Source of the DNA: Candidatus Endomicrobium neocapritermitis
GTDB taxonomy: Bacteria > Elusimicrobiota > Endomicrobiia > Endomicrobiales > Endomicrobiaceae
Length of the DNA: 64,000 nucleotides
Direction of reading: 5' to 3'
Assembly: GCA_009778325.1 (NCBI GenBank)
Contig: WRJZ01000054.1
Location: forward strand, 89,373 to 153,372
Shown here: positions 1 through 8,909 of the stretch, one piece after another
Layout of the letters: each line of letters opens with the position of its first letter
Position numbering within the stretch: the first letter of the stretch is position 1
The notes under the pieces: model-generated
Told to the model about the DNA's origin: nothing
The model's database searches: none
What the model saw: the letters and a program-made list of their open reading frames with translations, nothing else
Made by a program: the position numbers and the translations under genes

Positions 1-561
1 AATAGTGAAACTCTTGATAATATTGTTGAACTACGTAATGCATTTGCGCATCTAAACAATCTTCCTAATTTTTTTTATACAGAAGGACACGTCATATATA
101 ATAAAACATTACTTCTAATATTTTATCTTTTGTGGAAAGATCTAGGTATTAGCGATAAAGTTATATTTGGAAATTTAAAGCGTACTTTTAATGTTTTAAA
201 ATATGGATGTAACCCAAAAGAACTTGATATTTATCATGGAACTCTTTTTATAGCACTGGGTGATAAAGAATTTAAGAAATTATCATTAATTAAACATGGT
301 TATACTATTCCAAAAAAAGAAAAAAGCTATAGCGATATAGTGATTGAAAAACGAAAAAATAGATATTCGATAAATGTAAAAAATACGAAGACATTTAAAA
401 AAAATATAAATTCAAAAAACCATACCGATTCAAAAGATTCTGTGAAAGAATTATATATTTCTTGCAAATATAGCGAAATTAAACAAGTATCAGAAATTTG
501 GATAGAAAATCGAGATACTCAGCTAAAAATCCACAACGTTTTTATTGTAGAATTTACATAA
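1..561 (+). CDS. 3' part of a HEPN-like protein (5' end outside window)
   Basis: The frame is open from base 1 and ends with TAA at 559-561, so the start lies outside the window. Near the beginning it reads ELRNAFAH, which matches the R-N-x(3)-H pattern of HEPN ribonuclease-type domains, followed by a helical stretch; an in-frame TTG at 130 is probably just an internal Leu codon. The C-terminal 90 residues are Lys/Asn-rich and match no family I recognise. It lies 33 bp upstream of the helicase gene on the same strand, so the three genes may be one defence operon. HEPN assignment is from one motif and position only; the missing N-terminus prevents a firmer call. Confidence 0.55.
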   Translation, partial: NSETLDNIVELRNAFAHLNNLPNFFYTEGHVIYNKTLLLIFYLLWKDLGISDKVIFGNLKRTFNVLKYGCNPKELDIYHGTLFIALGDKEFKKLSLIKHGYTIPKKEKSYSDIVIEKRKNRYSINVKNTKTFKKNINSKNHTDSKDSVKELYISCKYSEIKQVSEIWIENRDTQLKIHNVFIVEFT

Positions 562-594
562 ACAGGATAAATTAATTTATTTTGAAGAGGTCCT

Positions 595-3500
595 ATGCAA
601 GGTACTTTTGATTTTCTTAATAACGTTACAGTAACTATTGAGAAACCATTATATTTTCGATATGAGAAGACTGATGCTGGACTGATCTCTCAGTTGGCTT
701 TTATTCCTGGTATTTGGCAATTTTCTTCGTTGCAGGAAACAGAATCGCTGTATAAACTTACACATGATAATGGTATTTCTTTTATAGCGAAACTTAAAAA
801 GAAAGGGGATAATACGTATAAAATAGACAAAGTCGATAGATTTGTAAATACTGCAAAACCTTTCTTTGACAATGTCCGTATCAATGATACTGGTTTAAGA
901 CCTGCACAAATTGGAGCAGTTTATTCTCTTTTGGCCAACTGGTCATTAACAAAAGATGTTTCTTCCGTTGTTTTGCCTACCGGCACAGGAAAAACAGAAA
1001 CTATGCTCGTTACTACATTGGCAGATAAAGCAAACAAAACTTTAGTAATCGTCCCCTCTATTGATTTGAAAGAGCAAATCGCTTCAAAATTTTCAACTTG
1101 GGGAATTTTGAGAAAATTAGATGTAATTCCAGAAGATGCAGCAAATCCTGTAGTATTTACTTTAAATGAAACTTTGGCGAACGACAATGATATCGAGTAT
1201 ATAAAAGCAGCAGATGTAGTCATTTCAACCCCTGCTCTTATTGCAGGAGCTAGTGATAACATAAAAGATCAGCTCAAAAATATATTTTCACATGTGTATT
1301 TTGATGAAGCGCATCATGTTAAAGCTCCAACTTGGGCATCTCTAAAGCTTCTCTTCAAAGATTCTAAAATTGTTCAATTTACCGCCACTCCATATAGAAA
1401 TGACCGGAAACCAATAGAAGGAAAAATAGTTTATAATTATCCATTATCTCAAGCTCTAGAAGACAAGTGCTTTTCTAAAATATCTTTAATTTCTATAGAT
1501 GAAAAGCACCCAAAGAAGAAAGATTTTGCAATTGCCAGTGCAGCCATACAAAAACGTAATGAAGATAGGAAAAATGGCTGGACAAGACACAAAATAATGG
1601 TTCGAGCTGGAACTCAAACACAATCCGAAGAGCTATATGAAAAATATAAAGAATGGTTCCCAGATGAAAAAATTGTACTGGTACACTCTAAAACTAAAGG
1701 CAGGAGAGAAATAGTAGAACAAATCAAAAAAGATGCATACGATATAGTAATATGTGTCGACATGTTGAAAGAAGGTTTTGATTATCCTGATTTTAAAATA
1801 GCAGCTGTTCATGGAATACATAAATCTTTATCTGTTCTTTTGCAATTTATTGGACGCTTTACAAGAACACAAGAAGGCTTAGGAGATGCTTCATTTATCG
1901 TAAATTATGCAGAAGAAAACATTTCTATTGAATTAGAAAATTTATTCCAAGAAGGCTCCGGTTGGGAAAAAGTTATTAGCGAAATAGCAGATGCAAAAAA
2001 AGAAGAAGCAGAATCTTTACTTTCTTTTTTACAAAATTGCCAACCATATTCTGGCTTTGACTCCCCTGATATTGAACTAAATCCCAAGGTAGTTTACCCT
2101 GCTTTAAGCTGTGTTTGTTTCCATGCAGAAAATGTTGACTGGGTGAAGTTTAGCGATTCTTTTAACCTAAGCGAATATTCCCTTTCACAGCCTTTTATTA
2201 ATACGCAGGAAAATATTTTTTATTTTACAACACAAAGAAGAGAAAAAGTAAAATGGGCAAAAACAGATAAAATAAAAGATCAAACTTGGGGATTAATTGC
2301 TGCATATTTTGACGCTACTTCTAAAATCTTGTATGTGGGTTATTCGGAAAAAAACTTTGATGTTAAGTTATTTGTTAAATCCATAACTAACAGAGAACCA
2401 GATTTGATAAATGGGGATTGTGTATTCAGATCATTTGATTCCATAAAACGTCTTAGTATAGTTCATGCTGGTATTTTTAAACCAGCAAATTATCTTCATA
2501 GATATTCTAAATTGAGTGGAGCTGATGTCACGAATGAACTCAGCAAATGGAAAGATGGGAAAAGATGCAAGAAATCTGATTTTGTTGGAATTGGTTTTAG
2601 AGATGGTTTTCCTGTCAGCATAGGAGCTTCAGTAAAAGGAAAAATCTGGAGTCCTGCCAGAGTTGGTAATCTTAAGGAATGGAAAACATGGTGCATCAAT
2701 ATAGGAAGTTTAATAACAGATACAGATATTGATTCAAATCAACTGCTTGAAAATTCAGCAGCAAAAACTGAACTAGAAAAATATCCTGATGATTTAGTTG
2801 TTTTGGCAACTGATTGGTCTGAATCCTTGTATGATAAAATTCATAAACTTACTGTTGAACGCCCTTCCCATCAATCTTTTATGTTGTCTGAATGTGTTTT
2901 GAAAACCGTACATTGCAAGGATAAACAAGCTGATTTCATATTGACCATTTTTGATGAAAACATCCCGCTTTCTCTTGTTTTGGGAGGAGAAAAAGGATAT
3001 GAAATTACCGGGTTAGATGACTGCAAGATAACTATAGACGGATTAAAAAGTTCACCTATCCCTATAAAACAATTTTTTGAAGAAAATCCCCCAATCATGT
3101 TCTTGATAAACGGATGCACGATTGCAGGGTGTATTCATACAAATTATGACACTACTACAATTTCATCTATCCCAACTGATAGAATCGAAGCATTAGAGTG
3201 GAAAGATGTAAATTATAAAACAGAGTCATTATATAAAGGTTCTGAAAAGAGAGAAAATTCTATACAAGAATATATAATGCAAAATCTTGTTAATCGAGGA
3301 GCTAAGATTGTATTTAATGACGACAATGCAGGCGAGACTTCAGATGTAATTGCAATATTTTCAGATGAGGATACTATTTATTTTGAAATGATTCATTGTA
3401 AATTTTCTTCAAAAGATGAATCAGGAGCACGCATTTCAGATTTATATGAGGTTGCTGGGCAAGCTGTGGTTTCTCTTCGTCATAAATGGAGACCTGAGGA

Positions 3501-3756
3501 ACTATTAAAGCACATGGAAAGAAGAAATAGTTTTGGCGTTTTAGCAAATAAAAGGTTTTTTAAAGGTTCGAAACAAGATATTGAAGAAATTAGAAAAGCT
3601 TTTAGATACAGCGATATACACTTCGAATTTGCAATTGCTCAGCCTGGCGTGTCTGTATCTAAAATGTCGGCAAGCATGAAAAATTTTCTTGGTTCTGTTT
3701 ATTCTACGGTAGTAGATATGACAGAAACAAAACTCAAATGTTATTTTAGTGAGTAA
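595..3756 (+). CDS. DEAD/DEAH superfamily 2 helicase with C-terminal nuclease-like domain
   Basis: A 1053-residue protein with RBS GAAGAGG 4 nt before ATG. Visible helicase motifs: an N-terminal segment of about 100 residues, a Q-motif-like LRPAQ (101-105), Walker A PTGTGKT (128-134), DEAH (237-240), TATP (263-266), and motif VI QFIGRFTR (about 417-424). The middle 400 residues are unassigned. The last 170 residues contain a block near 913-960 (SDVIAIF followed by a FEMIHCKFSS strand) that resembles a PD-(D/E)XK-like or related nuclease core, with the charged residues in plausible places. Such long helicase-nucleases are typical of restriction and phage-defence loci. Its stop overlaps the first possible ATG of the HNH gene (TAATG at 3754), indicating translational coupling. 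The exact substrate is unknown; the nuclease assignment is an inference. Confidence 0.75.
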   Translation: MQGTFDFLNNVTVTIEKPLYFRYEKTDAGLISQLAFIPGIWQFSSLQETESLYKLTHDNGISFIAKLKKKGDNTYKIDKVDRFVNTAKPFFDNVRINDTGLRPAQIGAVYSLLANWSLTKDVSSVVLPTGTGKTETMLVTTLADKANKTLVIVPSIDLKEQIASKFSTWGILRKLDVIPEDAANPVVFTLNETLANDNDIEYIKAADVVISTPALIAGASDNIKDQLKNIFSHVYFDEAHHVKAPTWASLKLLFKDSKIVQFTATPYRNDRKPIEGKIVYNYPLSQALEDKCFSKISLISIDEKHPKKKDFAIASAAIQKRNEDRKNGWTRHKIMVRAGTQTQSEELYEKYKEWFPDEKIVLVHSKTKGRREIVEQIKKDAYDIVICVDMLKEGFDYPDFKIAAVHGIHKSLSVLLQFIGRFTRTQEGLGDASFIVNYAEENISIELENLFQEGSGWEKVISEIADAKKEEAESLLSFLQNCQPYSGFDSPDIELNPKVVYPALSCVCFHAENVDWVKFSDSFNLSEYSLSQPFINTQENIFYFTTQRREKVKWAKTDKIKDQTWGLIAAYFDATSKILYVGYSEKNFDVKLFVKSITNREPDLINGDCVFRSFDSIKRLSIVHAGIFKPANYLHRYSKLSGADVTNELSKWKDGKRCKKSDFVGIGFRDGFPVSIGASVKGKIWSPARVGNLKEWKTWCINIGSLITDTDIDSNQLLENSAAKTELEKYPDDLVVLATDWSESLYDKIHKLTVERPSHQSFMLSECVLKTVHCKDKQADFILTIFDENIPLSLVLGGEKGYEITGLDDCKITIDGLKSSPIPIKQFFEENPPIMFLINGCTIAGCIHTNYDTTTISSIPTDRIEALEWKDVNYKTESLYKGSEKRENSIQEYIMQNLVNRGAKIVFNDDNAGETSDVIAIFSDEDTIYFEMIHCKFSSKDESGARISDLYEVAGQAVVSLRHKWRPEELLKHMERRNSFGVLANKRFFKGSKQDIEEIRKAFRYSDIHFEFAIAQPGVSVSKMSASMKNFLGSVYSTVVDMTETKLKCYFSE

Positions 3757-3788
3757 TGGTCATAAGCACTTATTATAAGGATACAAAA

Positions 3789-5093
3789 ATGAATCAGAAT
3801 AAATTTGCTAAATGGCTTAAAGAACGTGGTTTAGAAAAATCTGCCTATAAATATACAGATGCGCTAAAAAATATTGCCCAAAAACTATCGGGTGACCAGT
3901 TAAAAGATATTAGTATTTTTGATTATACCGATGTATCTAAATATGATGATTTGAAAAATGCAATAGAAGCAGATGAAAGCTTCAAGGTCATAAATACAAA
4001 AGGACACAATATGTATTCTGCTGCCCTTACTCACTACAAAAAGTTCTTAAGTGACGATAAAAATATTCATTATGAAGAAGATAATGACTCTTCTTTTTCT
4101 CAAAAAAAAGATTTATTCTTAGGGTTTCAAAAAGAATGGCCATTGGAAAAAGTCAGAAAAATGTCTCTTGACAAGTATCACCGTGTAGGCAAAAAAGATA
4201 CTTTTACATATTGGATTGAAGTAATAACAGACTCCATAGGAAGCATCTGGGGTGGCAGCGCATTTAAGTTTGGAGTTTACAACAGAAAATCTGATGAAAA
4301 GAAAGAAGAAAGCAAAAACAAATCTTTAAAATACACCATTGATTACGGTTGGCACAAGAAATATGGAGCAACATTTCAAGAAGCCTTTAGTAAAGTCAGA
4401 GATTTAATCGTTGAAGTCATTGAGTCTGTTCAAAACAATGACATTGCTAAAATAGATGACATTGACTTGGGAGAAGGATACAAATGGAAAATAGCTTTTC
4501 ATTATCAGGATATACATAACCCTTCTGTTTTGGCTATCTTTAAGAAAGAAGCATTGGATGAATACGTTCTTGACGATTCTTTATCATTTTCAGAAATTCA
4601 GAAACGTATAAAACACGAAAACAATATACAAAAATTTACTGATTTGCTAAAGGTTGGCAGAGAAATATGGGCAAAATTTGAAAGCAATTTTTCAGAACTA
4701 GACCGCAGCAAAAAAGAAGGTATTCCCCAAAAGAAGCGTTTAGAGATACTAAATGCTGAAGAAAACATAAGAAAAGAAAGAAGAATTTTAGAACGAAGCA
4801 GAAATTCACAACAAGTAAATGAAAGGAAAGATTTGGACGGCTATACTTGCCAGATATGTTCTTTTAATTTCAATAATAAAATAGTAGAAGTCCATCATTT
4901 GATACCATTATACACTTCTGATGACGTACGAATAACAAACATTGAAGAATTATTAACCTTATGCCCTACATGTCATAGACTAGCCCATTATATTCTCCGG
5001 CAAGATTGCAAGAAAAACAATATTCAAGAACGAGATAGCATCTTTACAGATAAAAAATTATTGATGTCTGAATTAATCAAAATAAAATCGTAG
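3789..5093 (+). CDS. HNH endonuclease with McrB-like N-terminal sensor domain
   Basis: About 434 residues from the ATG at 3789, which has AAGG 9 nt upstream; the alternative ATG at 3756 overlaps the helicase stop but has no own RBS. Residues 1-90 form a helical region ending in MYSAALTHYKKFL. About 110-265 (EWPLEKVRKMSLDKYHRVG to KIAFHYQ) matches the domain seen at the N-terminus of McrB-type AAA proteins, where it is thought to sense modified or foreign DNA. Residues about 353-402 are an HNH nuclease with zinc knuckle: CQIC, VHHLIPL, CPTCHRLAH. The Cys pairs and the HH are present, so it is probably active. Here the sensor domain is joined to HNH rather than to a GTPase, with the motor supplied by the upstream helicase. 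Type IV-like restriction is my inference. Confidence 0.8.
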   Translation: MNQNKFAKWLKERGLEKSAYKYTDALKNIAQKLSGDQLKDISIFDYTDVSKYDDLKNAIEADESFKVINTKGHNMYSAALTHYKKFLSDDKNIHYEEDNDSSFSQKKDLFLGFQKEWPLEKVRKMSLDKYHRVGKKDTFTYWIEVITDSIGSIWGGSAFKFGVYNRKSDEKKEESKNKSLKYTIDYGWHKKYGATFQEAFSKVRDLIVEVIESVQNNDIAKIDDIDLGEGYKWKIAFHYQDIHNPSVLAIFKKEALDEYVLDDSLSFSEIQKRIKHENNIQKFTDLLKVGREIWAKFESNFSELDRSKKEGIPQKKRLEILNAEENIRKERRILERSRNSQQVNERKDLDGYTCQICSFNFNNKIVEVHHLIPLYTSDDVRITNIEELLTLCPTCHRLAHYILRQDCKKNNIQERDSIFTDKKLLMSELIKIKS

Positions 5094-5127
5094 AGTAATA
5101 AATCCAAACACATACGCTTTCCCTGTT

Positions 5128-5340
5128 AATCCCTGATATTTAAAGTATGGAATTTGTGTGACTTTGATAGTTTCTAGTCGATAACTGTTGAGATTTTAGG
5201 CTGGAAGTCCCCTATTATAACTAAAAAAACACAGATTTTCCCTGTAAAAAGCCTGTTTATCAGGGAATTATGCTATAATGGATAGCAGAGCGGAGTGCTG
5301 TCAGAACTGTGTACACCGTATCCTAGTTTTTCTCTGTTTT
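5128..5340 (+). repeat. ~210-bp dispersed direct repeat, copy 1, possible small RNA
   Basis: About 70% similar by eye to 11498-11705, in the same orientation. Shared blocks include GATTTTAGGCT, TTTTCCCTG, AAAAAGCCTGTTT, TG-n-TATAAT and CTGTC(A/G)GAACTG, then a T-rich end. Copy 1 also has a TTCCCTG/CAGGGAA hairpin (about 5238-5266) that copy 2 has lost. No ORF is conserved. A transcript of about 55 nt ending in the T-run (5325-5335) would fit a small RNA, but it could also be a mobile promoter block. Confidence 0.5.
5271..5279 (+). promoter_or_regulatory. Extended -10 promoter in repeat copy 1
   Basis: TGCTATAAT is a perfect extended -10 (TG-n-TATAAT). The other repeat copy has TGGTATAAT at 11631-11639 in the same place, while flanking bases have changed, so the box appears conserved for function. 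No good -35 is visible, as expected for an extended -10 promoter. Confidence 0.55.
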
Positions 5341-5355
5341 AAACATCTCCCGATT

Positions 5356-5628
5356 TAGGGTGTGTCGGACATATATAACGCGCTTGCGTTTGGTCAAAAC
5401 AAGCCCAAATGCTTGGCGCGGTGACGAAGCAATAGCGAGACTATTGATAGGAGCCGCAACAAAGCAGTTGGGCTTGTTTTGGTCAAACCCGAAGGGCTGC
5501 GCCGGCTTTTTGGTAAATTTTAACTTTTTTATTCCTTACATAGCTTCGGCTATGCGCGTCATAAAAAAGTTAAAATTTCCTCAAAAATCCGAGCAGCGCA
5601 AGTGCGTTATATATGTCGACACACCCTA
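5356..5628. mobile_element. MITE copy 1 (TA-flanked, clover-like fold)
   Basis: A 269-bp element (5358-5626) flanked by TA on both sides, with ~30-bp terminal inverted repeats beginning GGGTGTGTC; the left end has one extra G. Inside are two arms: arm 1 (about 5389-5500) pairs TTTGGTC..CAAGCCCAA with TTGGGCTTG..GGTCAAA around a small CAATAG/CTATTG hairpin; arm 2 (about 5505-5590) has an 18-bp AT-rich stem capped by CATAGC-TTCG-GCTATG. TA duplication and short size point to a Tc1/mariner-IS630-mobilised MITE. No transposase is present in the window. An ORF can be read through it, but its frame is broken in copy 2, so it is not coding. Confidence 0.85.
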
Positions 5629-5657
5629 GTATAACCACGTCGGTGATTTTTTATTTA

Positions 5658-5748
5658 GGGGAGCAGAGAACGCTAAAAAAGGCACTAATATAGCCATTTT
5701 TGCCAAAAATAAACAAAGCATTCTCTGTTTTGATTTTAAAAGCTCCCC
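5658..5748 (+). other. Nested hairpin upstream of the basic protein/cold-shock genes
   Basis: GGGGAGC (5658-5664) pairs with GCTCCCC (5742-5748), AGAGAA with TTCTCT inside it, and AAAAAAGGC with GCCATTTTT further in. It ends 45 nt before the start of the small basic gene and could be a structured mRNA leader; a simple palindromic repeat is the alternative. Confidence 0.5.
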
Positions 5749-5793
5749 TTTTGAAATCAGCTTAGAAATTAGATAGATACTAAGGAGCCGGCA

Positions 5794-6036
5794 ATGGACA
5801 ACGAAATATTGGCGCAGCTAAAAAACATAAGCATGCAATTGGAAAAAATCACTAACCTACTTGAAAAGAAAAAATCTTTTCCGCCAAGGAGAGATTCTTT
5901 TCCGGGCAGAAATCCTTTCAGCAAGAGCGACGGAAGAGATTTTGACCGCAAGCCACACTTTAATGCTGATAGGAAACCAAGAGTAGCTGCCGGGAGGAAT
6001 TTTAGCTTTAAAAATAAAAAAAGAAATCGTTTTTAA
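5794..6036 (+). CDS. Small basic protein with coiled-coil start and Arg/Phe-rich tail
   Basis: An 80-residue protein with RBS AAGGAG 7 nt before ATG. Residues 1-27 form an amphipathic helix with Leu/Ile heptads (MDNEILAQLKNISMQLEKI); residues 28-80 are a disordered tail rich in Arg, Lys, Phe, Pro and Gly (SFPPRRDSF, RNPFSKS, NKKRNRF at the end). This build suggests a nucleic-acid-binding or RNA-chaperone helper. It lies 66 bp upstream of the cold-shock gene on the same strand, and no terminator is obvious between them, so co-expression is likely. I know no named family for it. Confidence 0.7.
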   Translation: MDNEILAQLKNISMQLEKITNLLEKKKSFPPRRDSFPGRNPFSKSDGRDFDRKPHFNADRKPRVAAGRNFSFKNKKRNRF

Positions 6037-6102
6037 AAATGGTACAATATATGCAGCAGCTTTCTCAAAGAGCTGTAAATTAAAAAAGGGAGTACAATAC
6101 AC

Positions 6103-6306
6103 ATGGCAAAAGGTAAAGTAAAGTGGTTTAACGATCAAAAAGGCTTTGGCTTCATAACACCGGATGATGGTTCTGCGGATCTTTTCGCGCATTTTCAGGA
6201 AATCCAGAGTGATGGCTTTAAATCTTTAGCGGAAGGTCAGGAAGTAGAATTTGAAGTTTCATCTTCAGAAAAAGGCCCCAAAGCAACTAAAATTAGAAAA
6301 ATATAG
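6103..6306 (+). CDS. Cold-shock domain protein (CspA family)
   Basis: A 67-residue single cold-shock domain, the family's usual length. It begins [18 protein letters not shown] with the RNP1 motif KGFGFI and carries the RNP2-like DLFAHF. Such proteins bind single-stranded RNA and DNA and melt mRNA structure. RBS AAGGGAG lies 10 nt before ATG. A strong rho-independent terminator follows 20 bp after the stop. Phe-His aromatic residues on the binding face are intact, with the second motif reading LFAHF instead of the common VFVHF. Confidence 0.95.
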   Translation: MAKGKVKWFNDQKGFGFITPDDGSADLFAHFQEIQSDGFKSLAEGQEVEFEVSSSEKGPKATKIRKI

Positions 6307-6323
6307 TTTTTTAATTTTAATTT

Positions 6324-6358
6324 AAAACCGGTATTTAAAACAAAATACCGGTTTTTTG
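6324..6358 (+). terminator. Rho-independent terminator of the cold-shock gene
   Basis: AAAACCGGTATTT pairs with AATACCGGTTTT around a short A-rich loop and is followed by a T-run. Confidence 0.85.
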
Positions 6359-6425
6359 TTTGTATTACCCCAATGTTTCTTCCTGCTATAGAGAGCATAC
6401 AAGAACAGCAATCTGCTGATTAACC

Positions 6426-6452
6426 AATTTGCTACACACTGTGTAGCAAATT
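6426..6452. repeat. 27-bp palindrome, intergenic copy
   Basis: AATTTGCTACAC and GTGTAGCAAATT are perfect 12-bp arms around ACT. On the minus strand it reads FKFATQCVAN, like the variable segment of the DUF1016 genes at 9632 and 15299, so it is either a mobile palindrome or a remnant of a DUF1016 gene. The rest of 6359-6579 is AT-rich and shows no other feature. Confidence 0.6.
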
Positions 6453-6579
6453 TGAAAAAATGTACACTGACTTTGGACGAAATAGAAAACCGTTACATCT
6501 GCAATAGTTTTCCGATTATGTGTAAACTTTTATAAAAAATGAAAAAATTTCCCGTTTTTTTTAAATATCTGTTTAAAAC

Positions 6580-8904
6580 TTAGGTTGCACTAAATAAAGG
6601 CAGATTAGTGGCAGGAACTTCAGAATATTTCATAAGTTTGTATGCTCTTTTACGGCGCAAATGCATTTTGTACAAAACGGGAACTTTATCATCGACATAA
6701 TCGTAAATTATTACATCTTTTTTGTTTTCATGCTTTCTGTGTAATCTTCCAGCGTATTGTATAAGAGTTCCTTTCCAGGAAATCGGCATTGTTAAAAATA
6801 ACCTGTCTAATCTGTCATAATCAAAACCTTCTCCTAAATATTTTCCGGTTGAAATTAAAATTAGTCCTTCTTGTTCTGGCATATTTGCTAATCGTTCTTT
6901 TATACTTTTGATTTGCTTGCTGCCCATACCACCTTGCATAACTATAATATTTTTGCAATATTTTAAAAGTTCAAGGAACAAAAGCAAGTGTTCTTTTCTT
7001 TCAGTTAACACGACACAAGATTTATTTTGATTATATTCTTTTATAATATCTGCGCAAATAAGTTTATTGCGCATTGCATTTTTGTATAAATTTTCATAAA
7101 TATCATTAATTTCAGAATTATCATGATGATATTCAAAATCAGTAGTTTTATAGTTTACGAATCTATCGGATATATTTTTAAAATAATGTTTTTTGTCCGC
7201 AGATATAACTTCTCCGCATTGCATTGACACTATAGGCTGATGTCCATCTTTCCTTTCCGGAGTTGCGCTTATTCCTAAAACGTACTTTCCTTGAAAATGT
7301 TTTACTACTTGTTCAAAACTGAATGCAGCTATGTGATGACATTCATCAATAATTATTTGACCGTATTTTGACATAGTTTCTTTCAAATCTTTCCGCCTTG
7401 ATAATGTTTGAAGCATTGCAATATCTATTTGATAATTAGCTTTTGATTTACCTGCACATAAAATGCCGATTTTTATCTTCTTGCCTTTCAGAAAAGTTAC
7501 TAGTCTCTCTTTCCATTGTTCCAATAGTTGCTTTCTGTGAACAAGTATAAGAGTATTTGTTTTTCTTTTTGAAATAATATTTGCTGCTACTACTGTTTTG
7601 CCAAAAGCAGTAGGCGCTGACATAATGCAAATATCATTGCCTGATATTTTGTCTACAAATGCTTTTTGTTCTCTTCTTAGTTTTCCGTTAAAACATATCT
7701 GAATTTTGTTACCAGATAATCTTTTATCTTGTAATTCAAAACTAATATTCAACTCATTTAATAGATTTCTTAGAGAATTTATACATCCACGAGGCAAAGT
7801 AATGTAATTTTCTTCCATTTCCGCACAAGATATAACCCTTGGTTTGTTATATATAGGCAATCTCATTGCTTGAAATTTATAGAATTCAGGGTTTCTAAAC
7901 GCTGCAAGTTTTTTAAGAGTGTTTAATAATTTGGGCGGAATGTTTGAAGTGTCAATATAAGCCACATTACTCAATACTGTTTTTATAACATTTGGCAATA
8001 CGATATTTTTTAACGATTCTTTATCTTGCCCATTATTTAATTTTTCAGGCAATTCTTCAAATAAAGCATCAGATGAAGTTTTATTCCAATTTAAAATATT
8101 TTCAATTTCATTTGAACTTATCTTTTTGATGTTTGAAAGAAATAACCATTGATCTTCAAATGGTATAAAACTATCATCAACAAATACCGCAAATCCGTTT
8201 TTGCGGGGTTTGTTTTGCAATGGCAATGCTATTAAATTGCCCAGTCCGCCTTTCGGCAGAAAATCCTGAGCTGGAAACATTCTGTCGTATGAGGAAAATT
8301 TCAGTCGCGGATATTCTTCCATAGTTCTAGACAATAGAAACGTTCCAAGTTTTCTTGCAAGTTGAGCTGGTATCGGATTTGTAAAGAAAAACCATATATG
8401 TGTGCCAAGCCCGGAACGAGAAATTTCAATATAAGCAGGTAAGAATAATTTTTTACAAATTTCACAAAAATGGTTTATTTCCGTTTTATAATGTTCACCA
8501 TCAAAATCTATTGCTAAAAAGTTTGCAGAATCATCTTCTAAAAGAGGATATATGCCAATTGTAAAATCCTTTTTATTTCTATAATACGAAAATTCTTTTT
8601 CATTGTACCCTTGCAAATGCGATTTTATAACTTCATCAGTTATTGGTAAAAATACATCTTTGTTTTTTACAGGGAAATATCCGCTTTTATTTGCCGCCGG
8701 ATTTTCAAAACGCCTGGCATATACATCTTCACGCCCTTTGAAGACAGAACGGAAAAGCTTTACTTTTTCACTGACTGATAGTTGTATATTATTGGATTTT
8801 TGAGGAGAGTTACTTTCTAAAAGTTTTAATTGCCGAAGTAGTTCTGTTTTTTCTTTCTCTAATGCATTTATCTTGTCTAAAATTTCCTGCTTAGAGTTTT
8901 GCAT
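6580..8904 (-). CDS. TOTE-type archaeo-eukaryotic primase fused to SF2 helicase
   Basis: A 774-residue protein. Residues 1-32 are a coiled coil (ILDKINALEKEKTELLRQL). Residues about 45-260 match the primase domain of TOTE conflict systems: FKGREDVYARRFE, the catalytic AIDFDG (131-136), SRSGLGTHIWFFF (162-174), SYDRMFP and GGLGNLIALPLQ. Residues about 400-770 are a DEAD-like helicase with Walker A PTAFGKT (about 435), DECHH (about 520), SATPER and QYAGRLHR (about 718). Both active sites look intact. The gene starts 5 nt after the DUF1016 nuclease stop, so the two form an operon. TOTE proteins are predicted nucleic-acid-synthesising defence modules; the target here is unknown. Some sequence context identifies no separate OB-fold or TopRim partner. 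Confidence 0.85.
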   Translation of the reverse strand: MQNSKQEILDKINALEKEKTELLRQLKLLESNSPQKSNNIQLSVSEKVKLFRSVFKGREDVYARRFENPAANKSGYFPVKNKDVFLPITDEVIKSHLQGYNEKEFSYYRNKKDFTIGIYPLLEDDSANFLAIDFDGEHYKTEINHFCEICKKLFLPAYIEISRSGLGTHIWFFFTNPIPAQLARKLGTFLLSRTMEEYPRLKFSSYDRMFPAQDFLPKGGLGNLIALPLQNKPRKNGFAVFVDDSFIPFEDQWLFLSNIKKISSNEIENILNWNKTSSDALFEELPEKLNNGQDKESLKNIVLPNVIKTVLSNVAYIDTSNIPPKLLNTLKKLAAFRNPEFYKFQAMRLPIYNKPRVISCAEMEENYITLPRGCINSLRNLLNELNISFELQDKRLSGNKIQICFNGKLRREQKAFVDKISGNDICIMSAPTAFGKTVVAANIISKRKTNTLILVHRKQLLEQWKERLVTFLKGKKIKIGILCAGKSKANYQIDIAMLQTLSRRKDLKETMSKYGQIIIDECHHIAAFSFEQVVKHFQGKYVLGISATPERKDGHQPIVSMQCGEVISADKKHYFKNISDRFVNYKTTDFEYHHDNSEINDIYENLYKNAMRNKLICADIIKEYNQNKSCVVLTERKEHLLLFLELLKYCKNIIVMQGGMGSKQIKSIKERLANMPEQEGLILISTGKYLGEGFDYDRLDRLFLTMPISWKGTLIQYAGRLHRKHENKKDVIIYDYVDDKVPVLYKMHLRRKRAYKLMKYSEVPATNLPLFSAT

Positions 8905-8909
8905 ATTTT

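Noticed and set aside
5128..5340. tracrRNA or CRISPR leader for the repeat starting GATTTTAGGCT
   Set aside because: No cas genes, no spacer-repeat array, and no anti-repeat partner in the window.
5360..5629. 89-codon ORF inside MITE copy 1 (similar ORFs in copies 2 and 3)
   Set aside because: The reading frame follows from shared repeat sequence; copy 2 has a frame shift in it and changes favour stem pairing, not codons.
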